Assembly: GCA_030704615.1 (NCBI GenBank)
Contig: CM060734.1
Coordinates: 8,058,001 to 8,122,000 of the forward strand
Direction: 5' to 3'
Length of the DNA: 64,000 bases
DNA from: Takakia lepidozioides
Taxonomy: Eukaryota > Streptophyta > Takakiopsida > Takakiales > Takakiaceae
The notes under the pieces were generated by a model. That model worked only from the letters and a program-made list of their open reading frames with translations. It searched no databases and was not told where the DNA came from. Positions 32,912 through 44,460 of this stretch are shown piece by piece; positions within the stretch are counted from its first letter, which is position 1, and each line of letters opens with the position of its first letter. The position numbers and the translations under genes are program-made.

Positions 32912-35900
32912 ATGCACGGTCTCATCATGCTGGAGCTTATCCCTATAGGGACGCTGTTAGCTATTATCACGACGGAGGTACTGGAGACTGCTTTGGCAGC
33001 TCAGGATGTCCTAGTTGAGAAAGAAAGCTTCAGAACTCTGGCGCAGTATCTGCAAGACATACAGCCTGTGTTGACGGAACTTAGGAAACGGGAGATGAGA
33101 GACTCAAACGCGGTCAGGCAGGCCTTGGAAGCTCTTCAGGAAGACATTAAAAGGGCGCGGTGTTTAGTGGACATGTGCATCACAAAGCCCCGCTTTTATC
33201 TACTGGTGAATTGTCGCACCATTGTCAAGGATGCTCAACGAGTGACAAGAGATTTAGGAAATTCTTTGCAGCTTCTATCACTGGCTAGCATGGAAGTTTC
33301 TATCGATATCAGAGCAAACGTGAGTAAGTTGAAAGATCAAATGATCAACACAGAGTTTCAGGTGGGTGCTCTTGCAACTTCGACAATTAACAAATTGGAG
33401 TTGGGATTGAGAGAGCACAAAACTGATCGAGGGTTTGCAAATGACCTCCTTGCAGAAATAGCTAGAGCTGTTGGTGTGCCAGTAGAGGCATCAGAGATAA
33501 GCAAGGAGCTTGCCAGCTTTAAGAGAGAGAAAGAGGAGGCAGTGGTTCAGAAGAAAGAAGAGGAGGAAGCTTTCATGGAACAGGTCATTAAACTTCTCTC
33601 GCGGGCTGATGCAGCCTACAATCCAGAGGGAACAAAGGAGACTTACATTGAGAGAGTTCTCAGCATCAGCTCCAATTTCAATGATGATGAGCCTATGGCC
33701 CCACTGCATTCTTTTGTCTGTCCACTCAAACAGGACGTCATGGTTGATCCTGTGACCCTTCAAAGTGGACACACATATGAGCGAGAGCAAATCATGCGCT
33801 GGTTCAGTGAGGGTCACACCAAGGATCCTGTTACCAAGGAGGAGCTCTCAGACCTGTCAGTGAGGCCTAACACCCCTCTCAGGCAATCAATCGAGGAATG
33901 GGTGGAAAGAAATTATTGCATTATCATTCGGCATGCAAAACGCATGCTACAATCTGCTGAAGAATCAAAGCAAAAACATGCCCTCACCCAGCTGCAGCAG
34001 CTATGTCAACAGAACAATGTGAATAAAGAGTGGATTGTGGCAGAGGGCTTGTTGGTGGATTTCGTGGCGGCTCTCAAGTCTCACAGTCGGGAAGTTAAGA
34101 GAGGTGCACTGTCAACACTATTTGCTCTTGTTAAGGGCAACACACTCAATAAAGTGAGTTCTGACGACCACATTGGTTGGCTAGTAATGTTGGCTAGAGT
34201 AGCAGTGTTGGAATTTCTGCTTCTTGTTAATGCCATCTTGCAGCCAACACTGAATCCCTGTGACTGGATTGTTGTTTGCTTAGTGCATGGAATTTTTGGC
34301 TGGAGTTTCATACCCTGGGGTCAAATTCCCAAAAGAGGCCACAAAGGGCAGAAGTCTGTGGCAGAGCTTTGATTAAAAAGGATGTTTTGTTCAGAATAGC
34401 ATCTCCCTTTCTAGCTCTCCATCCCAATTGCTGACTTTTCATTTGGTCAGCTGTGCCGGCCATCAAGAGCTGTGTGTCACACGCGAATTAGTCTCTGGAC
34501 AACAGTGGAGAAAGAGCAAGTCGTCTGCTGTGCACTGTGGGATCCATACCAGCCCCGATAGAGATTCGTGTACTAGCAATATTTGAGCAGGGATTCATAA
34601 TCTTTCCACTCATGATCCCCAGAAGGAGGTTAGGTGTTGTTCATGTCTTGGTCATGACAGGGCAGTCCTCCAGATTAATTTCTCGACGTATCTTTATCTC
34701 TACTGCCCCACCTTAGGCCCATTGAAGGTTGACAGACAATCGGGCTATCTGGGTCTCTGAGTTAACACAGTGCTGCTGCAGCAATGTACTTTTAAGCATT
34801 TCTCTGATTGTCAGCTCTTCGACAATAATTGACTATCAGGCTGCTTGTTGGAGAACACCTTTGCTATGCCAATACGACAGTACATACAACATGTCAGGCA
34901 CAGATAAATATATTTCATCTGAGGCTGGCTCTTTATTGCTCAATGCTCAGCTTACTTAGCTTGGTATTTGCGAAAGTACTTTTGCCCCAATCTGGGTTTG
35001 ATGTTTAAGGACTGCTGTTCAATGTTGCCCTGAAGCTGGACTTCTTCTGTGCTGATCATTGTTTTTGGTGCTATGTAGACTTGTAGAAGGCCAAAACATT
35101 TTTTTCAGAATGGCATCTAAAGTGCAATGCTTGTAATGACCCTTCGCTTTGTCATTTTTCATTTGCACTTCGGAACCAAGCCTAGGCCGTCAGCTATGTC
35201 AACAGAGTTAATTGAGTTACTCTCCCTAATTTGATTTGACTGCTCACAAAGCTATTCACAAGAATGTGGGGAGGGAGGCACTTCTAGGCTGATTGATATT
35301 CTTCCCGAAAGCAGGAAAAAGTGGCTGAATCTGGAGGGGTGGAACAAGTGGTAAGGTGCCTGGCCCGTGAAATCAGCGTAGCCAAAGCAGCTGTGGCCTT
35401 GCTGCTGGAGTTGCTGCACAATGAACGACATGGCAAGAATGAGGTGGTCTACGCCAAAATAGAGCAAGAGCGCAGTGCCATCCTACTGCTTGTTACTCTC
35501 ACAAACAGTAAAGATCCAGAGGCTGTGCAAAATGCAAAGCTCATTCTTGAGCAACTTTCTGACAAGGATGAAAATGTGGTTCAAATGGCAGCTGCGAACT
35601 GGTGCCCCCCTCTTATCACATGTCTGTGCCAAGGTCGCCTCTCTTGTCCCTGGTTTCACCGTTTCTATGGTGTGAGCGCTAATGATGTCTTTTCTCTCTT
35701 AAATGTAGTATTATGTGACATCCAAGACGCACACAAGACTGTCTCAAAATAATCAGGCCTGAAATTGTTTATCTTCCTAATTTAAAGAGTCCTAGTATTG
35801 CTAGACTACCAGACAAATACCAGTGTAATCAAATTTCCTCTGGAAGTTGAAAAGGCATGGAGCTACTTGCATGCATGGTCAGCAGGTGAAGGGCTGCAAG

Positions 35901-37420
35901 TGGGATGTGGTGGGTGACAAACCTGCAGTCATGCCATTTGTGCAGGCACACAGGAATCAAAATTGGCCATGGCGAACGCAGTAGCCAAAATGGAATTGAC
36001 TGATCAAAGCAAGCATAAGATGGCAGAGCAGGGAGCTATAGCACCACTGGTGAGTCTGTTGGTGGCTGGCAACTTGGAAGCAAAGGCAGCATCACTAGGA
36101 GCACTGCAAAAGTTGTCAAGCCTAAGTCAAAATAAGAGCCATGTTGCTGAGGCCGGCGCAGTCCCTCTTGTGCTTGATCACTTGTTTGCAGGGACATCTC
36201 TTCCTAGTGTAAGAGAGTCGGCAGCTGCTATCCTCGAAAATTTAGCTTTGGGAGATGGCACCAAGTTTCTTGTGGATGCTCATGGCATTCCTATAGATGT
36301 GAGCCAGACCATACATAATCTACTTGCAATTCAGTCAAAGTTTGCCAGTTCTTCATTGGTTTGCAAGCATGTGCTGGGTGCTCTTTTGGGCATGGCATCT
36401 ATGGCTAATGCGGCTGAAGTCAGAAAGTGGATAAGGAATGGGCATGGCATATCGATGCTGTTACCTTTGATACAAGGGGCTGAGCGAGATGCTCGTGATT
36501 GCGTAGTCCGTCTAATCTGCTGCTTGTCAGAGGAAGGCGGGGCTGAAATTGCGGCACTTTTGCATAGACAGCATTTGGTAGGGGATTTGGTTAAGTTGCT
36601 GGGGGATAGGGGCAAAGGAGATTTGCAAACAGCTGCAGCAGGGATTTTGGAAAGCCTTCCTCTCAATGATAACCCCTTGACAGAGTCATTAGTAGAGGCA
36701 GGATCGCTTCCAGCACTTGTTGCTGTGGTTGAAAGTGGAAGCGTGAGAGCAAAGGAAAATGCCATTGGAGCATTGCTGCGGTTTACAAACCCTTCAAATA
36801 TAGCGACCCAAAGGGCTCTAGCTGATTTGAATGTTCATCCTCTTCTTGTCATGATACTTACTTCTGGTACACTGGCAGCCAAAACAAAAGCAGCTATGGC
36901 TTTGAAAAATTTCTCCGTCAGCTCCCATCAGTTGAGCATAGCGCCATCTGTGAGAGGGTGCCTATGCTTCAATGCTGGACGTCCACCTCTATGCAAGGTA
37001 CACGCAGGTAGCTGTGAAGTGAAGACCACATTTTGCATAGTAGAAGCTGGTGCTCTTCCTGGCTTGGTGATGCTTCTGGAGGAGCGCTCTGCAGATGCTG
37101 CTGAGGCTGCAATGGATGCACTGGCCACACTTGTCAGTGACGATGAGATTCTTGACAAAGGAGCCCAAGTGTTGCATGAGAGCAAAGCAATTGACCCAGT
37201 GCTAGGGTTGCTCATGCGAGGCCCAGTACAGTCGAGAGAAAAAGCAGTAAAATTGTTGGAAACAATTTTCAGGGCAAAGGGCATGAAAGATCTGTATGGG
37301 AGCAGAGCACGCATTCCTCTAGTGGACCTCGCAACACATGGGACTGTTGCAGTGAAGAAGAAAGCTGCCCGAGTTCTTGCCCAGTTAGGGATCATACAGG
37401 AAGCTTCGACTTATTTCTAA
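32912..37420 (+). CDS. U-box/armadillo-repeat E3 ubiquitin ligase, PUB42-44 type
   Basis: Three exons: 32912-34153, 35315-35633 and 35946-37420, with GT-AG borders and matching phases, give about 1011 residues. The N-terminal UND-type helical region opens LELIPIGTLLAIITTEV and contains ARFYLLV-like and GFANDLLAEIARAVGVPVE blocks. The U-box lies at about residues 264-335 (SFVCPLKQDVMVDPVTLQSG, then RQSIEEW). Armadillo repeats fill the rest, with a Cys-rich island (CLCFNAGRPPLCKVHAGSCE) also seen in PUB42-44/SAUL1 relatives. The U-box recruits the E2 enzyme and the ARM repeats bind substrate or membrane partners; relatives act in plasma-membrane-linked immunity and senescence control. The start may instead be the ATG at 32927 (MLELIPIG). 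The exon 1 frame stays open past the donor to 34372, so retention would truncate the protein. Confidence 0.93.
34154..35314 (+). other. Intron 1 of the U-box/ARM gene
   Basis: The intron is bounded by AAA|GTGAGT and GCAG|GAAAAAG. It contains no repeat or ORF of note. Confidence 0.85.
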
Positions 37421-38420
37421 CACTTTCATGTGATGTAGTTTATTCTATAATCCTCCATGCACACAATTGGAATTGTTTTGATTCAGCCATTCCTTTATCA
37501 TTGTCAGCAAAGATCGGTTTTGAGGTGAATATGACCACTTGTGCTATTTTTATTCTAAGCCTTTCCATCTTCATTGTCTCTGCAAAGATCAGTTGGAAAC
37601 AGTACACAGATTTCTGCGAGTAGACAACAGGCTTTGACGTCTACTGGGCTCATGGAGAAATTCTTCGCAGACGGATTTCTATTACAACAGCAAGCTGGAC
37701 CGTTAGGCCCCCCCAGCAGCTGGGACTCTCCTAGCCTCATTTCCCTGGCTATCACTAACCATCACCGGCTTTTCTTGAACTGGTCTATCGATCCTGACTT
37801 CAGTTTTTCTGTGGTGCTCCTGTAGATTTTCTGATTCTCTGCAGGTTTCTTTTTGTTAGAGATGTAGTCTTAGAAGGTGGGAGCTTCATTTGTCCCTCCT
37901 AGTTTTTTGGCTACATCTGTCAGTCTATGCAGGCAAGTTTCATAGCTTGCTGAGAAATCAGTGAACCCATCATCTTTTAAGCTTACCCTAGGTGGCCTGT
38001 CCTTGGTGCTACCCAGTTGACAAATTGTAAGTCTCATGGCCTTCTGTCATGGTTATTTTTCCATGACTTCTTTCAATACAAAATTAAGGGCCTTTGTCCT
38101 GTCTTGCAGAAAGAAAAGAAAAGGAACATTATCAGTTCGACCTGAATTAGACCACAAGTGGGTAATAGGTCAGAGACTGACATAGGAGCATAGAATCGCC
38201 TGGCTACAAGTCCTTAAAACATGCTTCCAACTAGTCCTGCTGAACTCATAAAATTGGATGAGGCAAGAACCAAACAGGCTGGGGCCAATATGTGTGGGAG
38301 ATTATGCAGTCACTCCTTTTGTGGACACCAAGGTTGCCTTACTATGGAATACTGTTCCGCCACAAACCCTGTCCCTGTCCCGCCCCTTATCTGTCCCTGT
38401 CACACCCCTATCAAACCCTG
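37421..38420. other. Downstream of the U-box gene, no gene recognised
   Basis: The first part probably holds the 3' UTR and 3' end signals. Short ORFs only. Confidence 0.4.
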
Positions 38421-38429
38421 TCACTCAAC

Positions 38430-38850
38430 TGTTGTTAAAGTTGATGTTGTTAAGGGTGTGTTTGTGGCCAAAAAGTATTCACTTAGTGAAAACCTTTTGG
38501 CCACATCTACACCCCTAACATGAATTGCAAAAAGATGCTTCAACTCAAAGCATCTTCCCAAATATGCTTTCATATTTGTTAACAAGTGGGTTGTTAAGAA
38601 CAACATACTTGTTCCGAACAACCCACTTGTTCCCAACCTTTTGGCCACATCTACACCCCTAACAACATCAACATGAATTGCAAAAAGATGCTTCAAATCA
38701 AAGCGTCTTCCCAAATATGCTTTCATACTTGTTAACAAGTGGGTTGTTAAGAACAACATACTTGTTAACAACTTCTGAACAACCCACTTCTTCCCAATGT
38801 GCTTGTTCCCAACAACCCATTGTTCCCAACAAACTACTTGTTCATTTCCA
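38430..38850. repeat. Imperfect repeats of AACAACCCACTTGTTCCCAAC type
   Basis: Copies of TGTTAACAAGTGGGTTGTTA, AACAACATACTTGTT and GCAAAAAGATGCTTCAA recur. The pair 38522-38640 and 38670-38780 is an obvious duplication of about 150 bp. Forward and reversed forms of the ACAAGTGGGTTGTT word allow local hairpins. Confidence 0.65.
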
Positions 38851-38905
38851 AGAGGCATTCATTATATGGTCATGCCATACATATCATCAATCTATGAAGC
38901 AAGAC

Positions 38906-38930
38906 TTTTGTTTTGTTTTGTTTTGTTTTG
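38906..38930 (+). repeat. (TTTTG)5 microsatellite
   Basis: Five perfect TTTTG units. Confidence 0.9.
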
Positions 38931-39224
38931 TCACGTTGAGATGTCCCGAACCGCAAGGCCCCAGCCCTGGTGCTTGGTCCCGTTGGAAAGCCCTCGAGGA
39001 GGAGGGGTGCACGGGCTTGGTCTCAGGATTTTTGGACCAGCGGTGTGGGAGATGTAGAATTCCAAGTACTTTTGGTCGCTGGAAATTCACAAAAAATAGC
39101 AAAAATGGCAAAGTGGGCATTCTTGGAACAATGGTTGGAGCCTCGACGGGAGAGATATCAAGGGAAAGGTCTTCGGTTCAAATCAGGTCGTAGGCTTTGT
39201 GGAAATTTTTTTACTTAGATGACA

Positions 39225-40110
39225 TTGGACACTTGGGCCAACGGCAAAGGCTACCCTAGAGGTTGCATTTGGGCCTCGACATAGGAGACGCACTTGGATA
39301 CATAAGAAATTGCACTGGATACATAAGAGATTGGACTTGGGCTTAGATGACAATGGATAATTGGGGCTCTACATGGGAGATGCACTTGGATACATGAATA
39401 GAAGATTGCACTTGGGCATAAATGGGCCTCGACATAGGAGACGCACTCGGATACATAGGAAATTACACTTGGTCTTAGATTTCAATTCTTCACATATGGG
39501 CCAAACGACATAGCTACACTAGAGATCGCATTTGGGCCTCGACATAGGAGATACATAGAAGATCTTACACTTGGGCTTAGATGACACTGGACACTTGGGC
39601 CAACGGCACAGGCTACCCTAGAGGTTGCATTTGGGCCTCGACATAGGAGACGCACTTTGATACATAGGGGATTGCACTTGGACTTAAATGACACTGTGGA
39701 AAAAAAATTGATTAGATATGGCTTGCTTACTCTGGGACCTATCAAATGGTACATTGAATATGCTGGCCAAGTCTTGAAGCGAACGAAAATCATTTGGATG
39801 GGCAACCATCCATTGGCCCTCCAACGATTTTCGTTTCATCTCATATTACTCTGGGACCTCTTAGATGGTACATGCAACATACTGGCCAAGTCTCAAAGCG
39901 AACCAAAATCATTTCATTGGACAACCATCCGTTCAGCTATCGAATGAATTTCGTTTCATCTCATATTAGTCCGGGACTTGGTACATGATATGTTGAATAT
40001 AGTGGCAAAGTTTGAAAGCAAACGAAAATCATTTGGATGGTCAACCATTTGATCACCCATTGAATGAATTTCGTTTCGTCTCATATTAGACCGGGCTCTG
40101 TTACATGGTA
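39225..40110. repeat. Two families of degenerate tandem repeats
   Basis: From about 39225 to 39690, GGGCCTCGACATAGGAGA, CGCACTTGGATACATA and CACTTGGGCTTAGATGACA recur at variable spacing. From about 39720 to 40110 a ~115-bp unit recurs three times (TTTCGTTTCATCTCATATTA, GGGACCT, then GGTACAT and AAAATCATTTGGATGG). No ORF is conserved. Confidence 0.65.
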
Positions 40111-40130
40111 TGTTTTTTTAAGCTCTTTTT

Positions 40131-40413
40131 GTAGTGTCTCCTACTTCCTAATGCGGTGCTTCTCCATATCCACTTTATCCAATCTATCGATGTTCTCCAC
40201 CTGGAACAGATCCACACATGTGACCCGGCCTCCTTAAATAACCAAATGACCATCGCAACTTCTACAAACCTCATCCCCAACTTCAAGTTTTGATGGTCAT
40301 TTGGTTTTTTAAGTATTTCTATACACATGTGTGGATCTGTTCCAGATGGAGAACATTAACATTGGAAAAATAAGAGCTGGAGAAGCACCTCATTACGAAG
40401 CAAGAGACATTAC
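40131..40413. repeat. 283-bp foldback with ~115-bp arms
   Basis: The segment 40131-40222 is the inverted partner of 40324-40413 (GGATCTGTTCCAG, then GGAGAAGCACC and GAGACA). Pairing continues inwards (AACCAAATGACCATC at about 40238-40252 against GATGGTCATTTGGTT at about 40292-40306), leaving a loop of about 40 bases. A third copy of the right arm, in direct orientation, lies at 40863-40946. The arms look like coding sequence: the third copy reads MEKHRITKQETLQKKLQ. Confidence 0.7.
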
Positions 40414-40862
40414 AGAAGACCTCAACATGTTGAACATTTGGATGAAGAACCATTTCGTTCGTTACTTCAAGCGCTTCTGAAATAATCACATGTTTGTTCG
40501 TGGAAGCTAACGTGTCCTCCTCTCCCAATCATGTCTCCCCCTAGGCCACATTGATCTCGTACCGGGACCTGTTGCATGGTATGTTGAACATAGTGGCAAA
40601 ATTAAAGCAAACAAAAATCATGTGGATCATCAACCATTCGAGAGAGAGGTGAATGATTTGATCGCCCATTGATCAAGCACCTTGGGACTTTCGCCGAGGC
40701 TCTCCAAGTACTCTGTATCTACCAGGGCGCACTCTCCACTGGCTCACATGAGCCGTCTCATCACGGTTTTGGAAAGAGTATTTCAACAACTTCCCGTCCA
40801 AATCGTACACCTCTTTCTCCAAGAAAATGGAGCCATTCTGAAGCTCAAACCGGGTAGTTAAG

Positions 40863-41036
40863 ACACATGTGGATCTGTTCCAGATCGAGAATGGCACCAG
40901 AAAGAGGACATGGAGAAGCACCGCATTACGAAGCAGGAGACACTACAAAAAAAGCTTCAAAAGGCAAGGCATTTAACAATTGGACTTGAAATGCGCACAA
41001 CATGCAATTTGAAAGGCAGTGGGGTTTTTAGGATGT
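40863..41036 (+). pseudogene. Fragment of an unknown multicopy coding sequence
   Basis: From the ATG at 40910 the plus frame reads MEKHRITKQETLQKKLQ, then HLTIGLEMRTTCNLKGSG, charged and protein-like. It stops being distinctive just before the end of the convergent minus-strand gene at 41038. The same sequence is present in both arms of the nearby foldback, so it is multicopy even in this window. No family was recognised. Confidence 0.35.
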
Positions 41037-41037
41037 C

Positions 41038-42981
41038 CTACTTGTTCACGTCATGCATAGCTATCAGAAGTCTCGCGATGTCGTTCCCAGGATCCAGAAC
41101 CATTGCCTCCACAACACAATGTTTGTCCTTGTCTTTTGAATGGTGTTTCGCAATGTACCCCATCCAAGCTAGCAGGCGATGGTTTCCGTCCCAGACATAG
41201 AACATATGGTTGCAGAACTGCTGGGTGTTATGTCCAAGTAGCAAAGAGTCCTCGAACTCGTCATTCACATCCTTCCAGCAATCATCCCAGTTGTCCGTTA
41301 TCTCTGGGCTCACTTTTGTGCTGTGACCATTAGTATCATTCGGTGAGACGTAGAAAACTTGTGCACCCATTCTGTACCCGTGCACGAAATCTGTTTCCAA
41401 CTTGGTAATGTCATGCGAAAGTGGAGGACGAACAACAGGCATGGAGATCATCCGGCAGAGAGGGATTTCAAGACGTCCTCCAGAAACGATCATGTCCCTA
41501 ATAACCTCCTGGGAATTTACCTTTTGATATGACATAAGTTCTTTCATCTTGTCAAGGTAATGCAATTCAGGCTCGTCTGTGTCTTCACTATTCTCAGAAC
41601 TCTTCGAGGAGTCGTCCTCTTCTCCAGAGCCCTTTGCATCTGTTTCTCCCTGCTTAGACTTTACATTTTCCTGCATACCCAAAACCCACAAGAGCAACAT
41701 TCAACTGGTGTTCTGGAAACAGACATTTTTAAACAGTGATGATCGGTACCGACCATCACTTTGTCTTCTAACAAATGAATGGAAAATTTAGTTGGTTTTC
41801 CAATGCACCTTGACTTAGTTCTCACTAGACTGCGATGATCGGTGCCGACCATCAGGATGATGCAAGCGATGATAGGTACCGAACATCACAACAAGACAGC
41901 ACTGGGATGCATATACCCACGAGGTCTGAATGTGATGGTCGGCACCGATCATCACTCTTAGTTAGAATCTCTTCTTTCACTCACTGAACTTTTTAGCGAA
42001 GGAATGGACCTGGAAACGATGACAACCACACATCATCGCTTTTGTGTCACTGCGATTTCTCCTATGAATTATCTAGACCTCTTTCATCCTAAAATCTTTA
42101 CACTACACAAAGGGTTGGTCTCCTCTTTTGGATTCTGGTGTAGTGCCAATCCGTTCAAAAAGTGATGATCGGTACCGATCATCACAATCAGACTGCCTTG
42201 GGAAGCACAACCCATGAGGTCTGTATGTGATGGACGGCACCGATCATCACTTTCCAGCAGAATTTCGCATTTCATTGTATGAGATTTAGAGCAAAGAAAT
42301 GGACTTGGATGACGACCATCGCTTTTCTGTCACTGCAATTCCAGATCTGAAGTGGGATGGACATTTTTCAACCTAAAGCATTTCATTCTACAAAGGGTTG
42401 TAGTGCGAGTTTGGATTTTGGGGTAATATCTAGTCATTACCGAAAGTGATGATCGGTACCGACCATCACAATGTAACTGCCGTGGGATGCACAAACCATG
42501 AGATCTGAATGTGATGGTCGGCACCGATCATCACTTTCCTGAACGACCACGCCATTTCCAAACTGGTCTAAATAAGAAGGGAATGGACCTTAAAGCGATG
42601 ATTGCTACCGATCATCGCTTCTACGTCATTGCAAGATGCGACTTTAGTTTCCTGGCACTCTTGCATCACAATGAAATTGACATTTTATGCTTAAATAAAG
42701 CAATGGCGAAGGTGATGGTCGGCACCGATCATCACTTTCGCCTTGAAACGTATACTTTCATGCCTGCCTACCTTCCTGAATCTGCTGAACTACAACACCA
42801 ACTACATTCTTCTGTAAAGCGATGATCGCCACCGAACATCGCTTTTCTCACATCTGGGGACCATCAGTAAAGAGGGAGAAGTGCGTTTGAGAAAACTTAC
42901 GGATCCTTTCGCCTTCTTCGGCTTCGTGGCTGCATCGCTCGGATCGCCCTCTTCTGCTTTCCTCTTCCATTTTTCATCGGT
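41038..42981 (-). CDS. Gene of unknown family with a DGNHR motif
   Basis: Two exons are clear: 42981-42901 (27 codons, Lys/Glu-rich, KPKKAKGS before the donor GTAAGT) and 41670-41038 (210 codons and stop), phase 0, after GTATGCAG. At least one 5' exon is missing because no ATG opens the first. The long exon starts with an acidic Ser tract (GEEDDSSKSSENSEDTDEPE). A globular part follows with VRDMI-like, IPLCRMISMPVVRPPL, GYRMGAQVFYVSPND, WDDCWKDV, FYVWDGNHRLLAWM and VEAMVLDPGNDIARLL. The DGNHR core resembles the DG.HR motif of ParB/sulfiredoxin-like folds; this is a tentative resemblance and may be chance. The 1230-bp intron between the exons carries the palindrome array. Function unknown. Confidence 0.55.
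41735..42842. repeat. Array of twelve ~24-bp palindromes inside an intron
   Basis: Near-palindromes built on the half-site GTGATGATCGGT lie at 41735, 41831, 41866, 41932, 42015 (degenerate), 42162 (perfect, 24 bp), 42227, 42446, 42511, 42595, 42712 and 42819. Three pairs (41866/41932, 42162/42227, 42446/42511) have a conserved 41-42-bp spacer (CTG, then GGGATGCA and GAG.TCTG.AT words). These pairs recur every 284-296 bp, each followed after about 149 bp from its start by another member, so the array is a degenerate higher-order tandem repeat. It lies wholly within the intron 41671-42900. Arms GTGATG/CATCAC are replaced by GCGATG/CATCGC at 42595 and 42819. Confidence 0.85.
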
Positions 42982-42989
42982 CTGAACAC

Positions 42990-43900
42990 AAGATAAACCA
43001 TGTTATTGAATTCCACTTGGAAGGGAGAACACCAAGACTAATGAAAACAATAGTATGTGGATATGAAGTGTTCACCATTTCTGTCTGATGTAGGGTTTGC
43101 AGACTTCCTCCCTGTATGGCGTCCACTGCTCCTCCTCTCTTGTCTTTGGGCATGAACTAGGCTGGCATTGTCTGGTTACCTACGCTCACTGCTCCAGCCG
43201 TCGCTACGACTGCGGCGACCTCACTCTCACTTCCCACATGCTCTTCTGCTTGACCTGTCTCCAAGTTCACATGCTGCCTAAGCACTGCACCATCTTGCAT
43301 GCGACGCCTCGTCATTTGCTCTCTTGATCTCAGCCTCTCTCTAAGCGATGTAAAATACAATGACTTCCTCCTCTTCCGAACCGAACAAGGAACCCTCTCC
43401 AGCTTGACTGCCTCTCTTCCGCTAAGTGTAGAAAAAAGAAAGATGAACAGACTCGCTTTCTTGCGCGGTTCCGTCGTTTTGGGAGTGTCCCTGGAACCGT
43501 TGGATTCCCTCTTGCGTGTCCGATACTTGAATGTACGTTTTCAGTGAAAATAGCGTAACCTAATTGGGACAGCTGTTCCTTAACGCGGATGTTTAGGGTT
43601 GTTGGCGTGTGCAAACATAAAATGGACATGTGTCTTTTTTGTGACGGCTTCATTAATATCACCGTTCATCGTCATGGATGAGGATTCTCAAAGTACTTAG
43701 CATGAGGCATACTAAGGATTTCACGGAATATGCGTACGTGGAGAGTTCTGGGCCATTTCATGCATAATCTCAAATCCGGAGCGGTCATAGATGGCCGCAA
43801 AAGGGTAGTCACGCTGCCGTGTGGGAATGGTAGCGAAGTTTTACGGGTGTCGGAAATGCCAACCGAGTGGGAGGGCAAATAAACCTAGTAACGGCGAAGG
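42990..43900. other. Upstream of the unknown gene, no gene recognised
   Basis: It should hold the 5' exon(s) and promoter of the minus-strand gene ending at 41038, but no matching exon could be identified. Short ORFs only. Confidence 0.35.
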
Positions 43901-43959
43901 AGTGGGCCATGGAGGAGCCACATGAGCTTGAGTTTTGCTTTACGTAAGACAAGTGGAAG

Positions 43960-44460
43960 AAGAAGTCGATAGGGGGCCGAGCCCAGATTGGATCAAGGAG
44001 ATCTTGGAGAAATACCAAGATGTGATGTCGGAGGATTTACCGAACGGTTTGCCACCGTGAAGAGAGGTCGACCATAAGATTGAGGTGATACCGGGAACGG
44101 AGCCGCCTACCAAGGCGCCATACCGGTTGAGCAATAGAGAGTTGGTGGAGCTGAAGGAGCAGCTCAAGGACCTCATGACAAATGATACATCCGGCCAAGT
44201 AAGTCACCTTATGGAGCCCCGGTACTATTCCCAGACAAAAAAGATGGGACGCTGCAAATGGGTGTCGATTAGAGGGCTCTAAACAAGGTGACTATAAAAA
44301 ACCGGTACCCTTGCCAAAAAATTGACGACCTCTTCGATCGCTTGGAAGGCGCAAAGTATTTCAACCGAATAGATTTACGCTCGGGTTACCACCACATTCG
44401 GGTGGCGGAAGGAGATGAGAGAAGACCGCGTGCAGGACAAGGTATGATTCATATGAGTTT
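43960..44460 (+). pseudogene. Ty3/gypsy pol start (before RT core), broken
   Basis: Translated in pieces it shows the usual lead-in to Ty3/gypsy [60 protein letters not shown] and [14 protein letters not shown] with [18 protein letters not shown]. Stops interrupt it (TGA before REVDHK at about 44058, TAG in the motif before RALNK at about 44269). A frame change follows at about 44430. It is non-functional. Confidence 0.85.

Noticed and set aside
36331-36765. 144-codon minus ORF in the U-box gene
   Set aside because: It is antisense to exon 3 of the U-box/ARM gene, whose plus frame has clear family similarity.
40120-40950. CACTACAAAAA and its inverse as CACTA element ends
   Set aside because: Both lie in the repeated coding-like segment reading QETLQKK, so the match comes from the protein-like sequence.
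41735-42842. CRISPR-like array
   Set aside because: The repeats are imperfect, spacers are related to each other and vary in length, and the locus is a plant intron. It is a degenerate tandem repeat with palindromes.
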